A stretch of DNA of 64,000 bases from NCBI GenBank assembly GCA_025330725.1, contig JAIWND010000005.1, positions 682,001-746,000 of the forward strand, written 5' to 3'. The position numbers and the translations under genes are program-made. This document shows positions 59,637 to 64,000 of this stretch, piece after piece. The stretch is from Chlamydoabsidia padenii (lineage: Eukaryota > Mucoromycota > Mucoromycetes > Mucorales > Cunninghamellaceae). Within the stretch, counting starts at the first letter, position 1; each line of letters starts with the position of its first letter. The notes beneath the pieces were generated by a model. It did no database searches. It was not told where the DNA came from and saw nothing but the letters and a program-made list of their open reading frames with translations.

Positions 59637-62600
59637 ATGATAACTTTGGATTCCCTTATGAACCTTATCCTATCCAAAAAGACTTTATGAATGCTTTATA
59701 TAAGGTGCTCTCTAATGGCAAAATCGGGATCTTTGAAAGTCCAACAGGAACGGTAACACCAAAATAACTGATCAACAATCTTTGCTCCTACATGGACTAA
59801 TTTTGATACTTTCACTGTTATAATTATAGGGCAAGTCTCTTAGCATAATTTGTGGCTCTCTACAATGGCTTACGGATCATGGTGACGAGCGATCGGAACC
59901 CACAGCAGCAACTTCAACAGATACGACTCAAGGTAAAGATAAAGTGCAGATTCCTTTTAGGCATGTATACCATCGACTAAATTACTCACTCTTTTGCTTG
60001 ATGGTAGACGATGAACCTGATTGGGTAAAGGCATTCTATGTGGACAACAAGCAACAGGAACGACAGACACGACTATTGGAGAAAAAGCAGGATCTACAGC
60101 GACGAATCGATCATGTTCGAATCCACAAAAAGTCAGTCAACTCATCTATACACGACACTACCAACAAAAATGCAACAAACCGGAAAAAAACCAAAAAGGT
60201 AATCAATAGTGGGTGTATGAGGAAACTGGGTGCTCAAAGCACCACATCTAACTCTTTTTTTTATTTTTTATTTTTTGTTTGTTTACCAGTCGAGCAACAC
60301 AAGCGAAAGTGACGACTTCCTTTTAGTGGAGTACAACAGTGACGATGAAGACAAAGGAAACAGCAGCAATAAAGGTGCACATGGAAAAGTAGATGGATTA
60401 GGAACTTCAGACTCAAACTTATCAAAAGAAGTACGCGAACTACTGGCAAGGTAATGAGTGATATGCATGAAACCTACTGCTTTTAGTTTGACAGCTAACT
60501 CTCTCACAATTTGGCTTGATAGTTTGAACGAAGGGGATGAAACCGCAAAAGGGAATGGTGGCCACGAACTCTCTGATGAAGAGGATGATGATTTTGGTCA
60601 AATCAAGGTAAGCCAAAAACATGAAATTCAACTTGATACTTTTCCACTCAACTTTTTTGTTTTATAGATATTTTATGCTTCTAGAACCCATTCACAACTA
60701 TCTCAATTCATAAACGAAGTCCAAAAAACCAAGTTCGCCAAAGATATATGGTCTGTCTCTCTGGGGTCTCGTAAAAATCTATGTATCAACAAAAAGGTCA
60801 ACTCTCTCGGCAGCATTCACCGAATTAATGAAGCCTGTTTGGATCTACAGAAAAAAGGTAAACATGACTCCCATAGTATATAAACAATAAATTAACTCAC
60901 TTTTATAATGGTCTTCTTCATTTACAGATAAAGAAAGATGTCCTTATCTACCTGGACAAACGGAAAAGGGGCTATGGCATAAATTCGAAGAACATGCTCT
61001 GGTGAGTTGAAGAATCGGCAGTTTTATTAAATTTACATATGAAGGCTAATCATATATACATATATATATTATCTCTGTAGGCTCAAACTCAAGACATTGA
61101 AGACTTGTACAAGACTGGTAAACATCTCAATATCTGTCCCTACTATGGATCCCGACAAACAACAAAACCTGCACAGGTACAGTGGTAATACATCAATGCA
61201 TAAGATTTTGCGTATAAATAACTTTACTTACTTTTAATGCTCTAGCTGGTTGTGTTACCTTATCAACATCTACTTCATGCAAATACACGACAATCTTTGG
61301 GCATCTCATTAAAAGACAACATTGTTATTATTGATGAAGCTCACAATTTGATGGAAACAATCTCAGCAATACACACTGTCACCATTGGTCTTGGGCAGCT
61401 TAACTTGACACTATCACAAATCCGCATGTATTTGGAAAAATACCTATCAAGACTACTCGGGAAGAACACTATCTACATCAAACAAATAATCACCATCCTC
61501 AAATCATTTGTGCGACTTCTTGAATCAAAAGATAAAAAGAATATTGTCATCCCTGTGAATGAATTCATCCATCAAGTCGGCATTGATCATTTTAACCTCT
61601 TCAAGATTCAAGGCTATTTGGAAGCAAGTCAACTTGCGCGGAAACTGAATGGGTTTTACGAAAAGGTGCGGGAACAACAACAAGATATCTACCAAAAAGA
61701 ACGACTTAAGGATCCCAATGCAGTTGCACCACCAATCTTGACATCTCAAAAGTACGACTCCTCCTCCTCTATGCCGACACTACATCAATTCGAATCTCTA
61801 ATGATGTGCCTTACTCACCCTGACACCGATGGTCGCATTGTAATCAACTTTACTGGAAACACAGATGACCCTTATTCTGAACCTCAAATCAAGTACATGC
61901 TCCTGAACCCGGCCGATGCTTTTAAACCTGTTGTGGATGATGCAAGGAGTATTATATTGGCAGGTGGAACAATGGAACCGGTAATACAACATAAAAGACA
62001 GAATACGAAAAAAAAAAAAAAAAAAAAGAATTGTATTCTCTAACCATCATTTTGTTTTATGTATTAGGTCTCTGACTTTTTAAATGGTCTCTTCCCCAAT
62101 ACTCCTTCTGATCAGATCGACCACTTCTCCTGTGGACATATCATTCCATCTGAAAACCTTCTGACAATCACTGTGGATCAAGGACCAAGCGGCCGACAAC
62201 TTTTGTTTAACTATGAAAATCGTGAAGACGTCCAACTGGTAAGTATATATAAGAAGAAGAAGAAAACCATCATTACCATTATCTACTAACTAACTCAACT
62301 AACTCTTACTCTAGATAGATGAAATTGGAAGGTGCCTGATCAATCTTTGCAATGTGGTCCCTGATGGTATGGTCTGCTTCTTTGCTAGTTTTACTTACTT
62401 GGAAACTGTATATAAACGATGGGGTTCAATCGCTAGTGGGAATATACTTGACAAACTAGGAAAAATGAAAAAGGTAAGCAACGACTGATCAACCGGTGCA
62501 CTACTAACTTGATTTCTGTATTTAATTTTGTAGATATTCAAGGAACCTCGGGAAAGTAACATGGTGGACTCCACCTTACGGGACTACTCGCTACACATCG

Positions 62601-63350
62601 AATCACAAACGGTAAGCCATGTGTTGCACTTTTTTATATGATGGCTCTTGAATCTTGTCGATATACTGACATAATGAAATGTTTATACAATAGGCTGAAA
62701 ATCAAAAAGGTGCTATGCTACTATCTGTTGTCAATGGGAAAATGTCAGAAGGAATCAACTTCTCTGACAGATTAGGAAGGTAAAATGCAAAACATATACA
62801 TATATATATAAAAGTAGGCTCATCGAAAACAAACTTTTACTTTTAGATGTGTAGTGATGATTGGACTCCCTTTTCCCAACAGGTTCTCTGTGGAACTGAA
62901 TGAAAAGATCAAGTACGCTGATAGTCAAGCGGTAAGTATGAATAGGGTACTACATGTAAAACACGGTACTAATAGATTATATACCATATCATTTGATTAT
63001 TGATGTAGCTGACAAGAGGCGACAAATCGAACAAGAGGGGACAAGAATACTATGAAAACCTCTGTATGCGAGGTGTGAATCAATCCATAGGTAAGGAAAA
63101 AACAAGATCTATCTGGTTCTTATTTTTACTAATGACATTTCTCTTTACTTTTACAATAGGTCGAGCTATTCGTCATAAGAATGATTATGCCACGATTGTC
63201 TTGTTGGATAAACGATATAGATCTCCGCGCATAATGAAGAAGCTACCTGGATGGATTGGAACTAGTATAGAACACTGTGATAACTTTGGAAAGGCTATGG
63301 GAAAGTCTTCCAAATTCTTTATTCGCAAAAAAAGAACCCCTGTAGTTTGA
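59637..63350 (+). CDS. CHL1: CHL1/DDX11 DNA helicase (XPD-family, Fe-S)
   Basis: Iron-sulfur superfamily 2 5'-3' helicase needed for sister-chromatid cohesion and replication-fork stability. About sixteen exons, roughly 850 residues. Starts [19 protein letters not shown], the CHL1 opening. Walker A ESPTGTGKS is split by intron 1. An acidic/basic insert ([20 protein letters not shown]) typical of DDX11 follows. [14 protein letters not shown] is motif Ia. Four Cys fit the Fe-S cluster: KNLCIN, NEACLD, ERCPYL and NICPYY. DEAH box [12 protein letters not shown]; later motifs [47 protein letters not shown] and [20 protein letters not shown]. All catalytic positions appear intact. Directly downstream of the FAAP100-like gene on the same strand. 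Confidence 0.93.
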
Positions 63351-63459
63351 ATAGTATAGTCATCATTATAACTTGTAAATAAAACATTTATCTTTGTATC
63401 GTATCCTTACGATACACAATGCTAATGATCCGTTAATTTCAAACCCCGTGTGTGCCATT

Positions 63460-63473
63460 GTCGGGATTGGAAA
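63460..63473 (+). promoter_or_regulatory. GTCGGGATTGGAAA motif upstream of S18m gene
   Basis: Variant of the recurrent motif, 81 bases before the start codon; a minus-oriented TTTCAAACCCCG copy lies 12 bases upstream (63438-63449). Confidence 0.35.
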
Positions 63474-63554
63474 TAGAAAAAGTCGGTAGGATTTGATTGT
63501 TTTTTCTGACTCTTTTATTCCAACGTCTCTCTTTTCCATTCATATCAGACCACT

Positions 63555-64000
63555 ATGCTACCCACTTTTAAAGCAGCTGTTTATCGAGGTGTCATCAACA
63601 ACCGATTTGCCTTTAATACAATAACCAAATGCCGTATCTCGACTACTTTTGTCAATTCTAATGAACAAGATCAATCTAATTCGGCGGAACCAAAAAGTAA
63701 GGATCGAATGATATGAAACTGAACTAACGACTGTCTTGATATTTTTAGATGTCCAAAAGGAAACACTGCAAATACTTCACGATTCCATCACTAGTAAGTT
63801 TATTTATTTATTTGGGAATGGAGGATACCATAGTATAGGTGTATCATCACCTCCCGATAACTAATTCTTCTTTTTATTACTTGATAATAGAGAAAAAGCC
63901 CAAACCAATTGATGTAGGACAACGTTACCAAAAGATTCACCGTGCTGGCGATATTTACCACCCCCAAGATTTGAACGATGCTCGATATCAAGAACAGTTA
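63555..64000 (+). CDS. Mitochondrial small-subunit ribosomal protein S18-like, 3' end off window
   Basis: Three exons inside the window (63555-63696, 63749-63793, from 63891 onward) encode an N-terminal mitochondrial presequence (MLPTFKAAVYRGVINNRFAF, rich in Arg and Thr) followed by VQKETLQILHDSIT and the motif VGQRYQKIHRAGDIYHPQDL. Fungal mitochondrial bS18 (Rsm18-type) proteins have a GD-x-Y-x-P-x-DL motif at this place before the conserved S18 core, which lies beyond the right edge. Because only the N-terminal 75 residues are visible the assignment rests on that motif. Confidence 0.55.

Noticed and set aside
1..64000. tRNA or rRNA genes
   Set aside because: Looked for GTTCRANNC-type T-arm boxes with a matching A box on both strands by eye; no convincing pair found.

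Overview
The window is nuclear DNA of a filamentous fungus, most likely an early-diverging Mucoromycota (Mucorales-type) species. The evidence is: genes split by many 50-70 base introns with GTAAGT-like donors and CTAAC-like branch points; AT-rich spacers full of homopolymer tracts; a GPI-anchored CotH-family surface protein, a family expanded in Mucorales; and typical fungal gene families (FEX fluoride channel, SGF29, ECL1-like, Cox15, ABCC). No rRNA, tRNA, CRISPR array or intact transposon was recognised.

Layout, left to right. 1-1173: 5' part of a fasciclin-domain protein (-). 1174-3682: gene-poor, with an exon-like ORF, a tandem repeat and a 61-T tract. 3683-4420: unresolved small spliced gene (-). 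4916-13406: four minus-strand housekeeping genes: mitochondrial enoyl-CoA hydratase, a PTM1/GPR107-type seven-helix protein, a MARVEL protein and a GSK-3 kinase. 13407-16379: 3 kb without a recognisable protein gene, with a possible short spliced non-coding transcript. 16380-28888: CotH protein (-), SGF29 (+), G-protein beta (-), a possible micro-gene (+), a polysaccharide-lyase-like secreted protein (+), NDUFA13 (-), a GNAT acetyltransferase (-) and a FEX channel (+). 29400-33270: topoisomerase III beta (-). 33928-35440: two tandem, duplicated, secreted ten-cysteine mini-proteins (+). 36148-42388: double-START lipid-transfer protein (-) and heme A synthase (-). 44202-48793: ankyrin/DIL-domain protein (+) and an ECL1-like zinc mini-protein (-). 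49345-64000: ABCC-type transporter with degenerate ATPase motifs (-), a FAAP100-like Fanconi core-complex protein (+), CHL1/DDX11 helicase (+) and the start of a mitochondrial S18-like ribosomal protein (+).

Themes. Mitochondrial function recurs (enoyl-CoA hydratase, NDUFA13, Cox15, S18m). So does genome stability (TOP3B, FAAP100-like, CHL1; the last two are adjacent and co-oriented). The cell surface is represented by FAS1, CotH, the PL14-like protein and the ten-Cys secreted pair. The features most worth a second look are the fungal FAAP100 candidate, the duplicated cysteine-rich gene pair, the ABCC protein that has lost most ATPase residues, and a recurrent upstream motif close to GCGGGATTTGAAA that sits about 70-100 bases before several start codons.

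All gene models are hand-spliced from reading frames and splice-site consensus. Terminal coordinates are start/stop codons or exon edges as read.
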